In this document: piece by piece, positions 63,479 through 64,000 of the stretch
Layout: the number at the start of each line of letters is the position of its first letter
Numbering within the stretch: position 1 is the stretch's first letter
The notes under the pieces: generated by a model
What the model was told of the DNA's origin: nothing
What the model saw: only the letters and a program-made list of their open reading frames with translations
The model's database searches: none
Program-made: the position numbers and the translations under genes
From: Nocardioides cavernaquae
GTDB lineage: Bacteria; Actinomycetota; Actinomycetes; Propionibacteriales; Nocardioidaceae
Length of the DNA stretch: 64,000 nt
NCBI RefSeq assembly: GCF_003600895.1
Contig: NZ_QYRP01000002.1
Coordinates: forward strand, 1,860,001-1,924,000
Reading direction: 5' to 3'

Positions 63479-64000
63479 TCAGCTGGCGGCGTCGGAGGAG
63501 ACCTTGCAGTTCGCCTTGAGCACGTCCTGCGCGGCCGTCACGTTGGCGGCGTCGCCGGCCCAGGTGTGCAGTGCGTCGCTGACCAGCGCGCGACCGAACG
63601 AGAACGTGACGTTCCACGGGCGGTCCGGCACGGCGCTCAGTGCGGAGAGGAAGGCACACACGTCGGCCGTCGGGTGACCGCCGGACAGGAACGCGATGCC
63701 GGGCACCGTCGAGGGGACCGTGTCGAGCAGCACCTCGTACGTCGCCGCCGCGACGTCGTGCGCTCCGACCGACGCCGCGTCGAGGCCGGGGGTCACGAAG
63801 TTCGGCTTCAGCACGATGCCGGTCATGTCGACACCGGCCCGCCCGAGCTCCTCGAAGAGTGCCGCGAGCGCCAGCCCGGTGGCCTGCGCGCAGGTCTCCA
63901 GGTCGTGGGCGCCGCTGCACAGCACCTCGGGCTCGACGATCGGGACGATGCCGTGCTCCTGGCAGAGTGCGGCATAGCGGGCGAGCGCGGCGGCGTTGGC
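63479..64000 (-). CDS. Fructose-bisphosphate aldolase class I, C-terminal part (partial)
   Basis: The last 173 residues of a class I (Schiff-base) fructose-1,6-bisphosphate aldolase; the start lies right of the window. The visible part starts ANAAALARYAALCQEHGIVP followed by IVEPEVL, then has VLKPNFVTPG with the Schiff-base Lys, and FLSGGHPTADVCAFLSAL, the phosphate-binding loop. It makes or splits fructose-1,6-bisphosphate and sedoheptulose-1,7-bisphosphate, steps of the Calvin cycle. The last residues (CKVSSDAAS) are unlike the usual Tyr-containing tail. It is convergent with the kinase gene. Confidence 0.92.
   Translation of the reverse strand, partial: ANAAALARYAALCQEHGIVPIVEPEVLCSGAHDLETCAQATGLALAALFEELGRAGVDMTGIVLKPNFVTPGLDAASVGAHDVAAATYEVLLDTVPSTVPGIAFLSGGHPTADVCAFLSALSAVPDRPWNVTFSFGRALVSDALHTWAGDAANVTAAQDVLKANCKVSSDAAS

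Overview
The window is about 64 kb of high-GC DNA from an actinobacterium, most like Nocardioides or a relative in the Nocardioidaceae; this is judged from protein resemblance and gene order, not a database search. Pointers are an IdeR-type metal repressor, two proteins of the PF09826 and DUF2277 families, a citrate synthase of about 375 residues, and a gene order (mscL, FmdB, 5-FTHF cyclo-ligase, UDP-glucose pyrophosphorylase, moeA, rimJ, membrane protein) that matches the mycobacterial Rv0985c-Rv0996 neighbourhood. Many genes start 6-7 bases after a TANNNT box, so leaderless mRNAs appear common. No transposase, integrase, phage gene or CRISPR array is visible.

Layout. 1-4971: 3' end of rpoB, then rpoC and its terminator. 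5033-13698: acyltransferase, tandem Nudix protein, FAD/Fe-S dehydrogenase, a 27-residue membrane peptide coupled to a methyltransferase, a secreted protein, a PhaC-like hydrolase, and a macro-domain gene broken by a 92-bp palindromic element. 13719-24047: serC, GNAT, citrate synthase, a MarR/MFS pair, pdxH, a TetR-controlled heterodimeric ABC exporter, and a 12-codon ORF with an exceptional Shine-Dalgarno sequence and a large hairpin. 24313-32490: MFS-MarR operon with operator, GH13 glucosidase, ideR, DUF2277, secreted beta-propeller protein, saccharopine-dehydrogenase-like reductase, tRNA-Arg. 32681-41776: LCP ligase, SAF protein, mscL, FmdB zinc ribbon, then the moeA(glp)-moaC-mog-rimJ-glpR-like cluster and tRNA-Ala. 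41807-51742: MerR-alcohol dehydrogenase, TetR with an acyl-CoA dehydrogenase-like/MpaB operon, an alpha/beta hydrolase, an unknown helical-repeat operon under a second TetR, and GreA-like and DUF1345 genes.

51814-64000 is a carbon-fixation (Calvin cycle, cbb) gene cluster: a HAD-IIA phosphatase, class I fructose-1,6-bisphosphatase, class I phosphoribulokinase, GAPDH, PGK, a Dyp peroxidase, CbbY-type phosphatase, transketolase, a NarL/NarX-type two-component pair and a class I aldolase cut by the window end. RuBisCO is not in the window; CbbY and phosphoribulokinase have little use without it, so it is predicted close by, most simply to the right of 64000.

Running through the first 36 kb is a family of intergenic direct repeats with an exact 22-bp period, in six clusters that mostly sit at gene 3' ends and sometimes contain the stop codon. 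Two of the clusters, in opposite orientation, bracket the 12-codon ORF. These repeats, that ORF, the palindromic element in the macro-domain remnant, the Glp/GlpR arrangement and the cbb cluster are the most interesting parts of the window.
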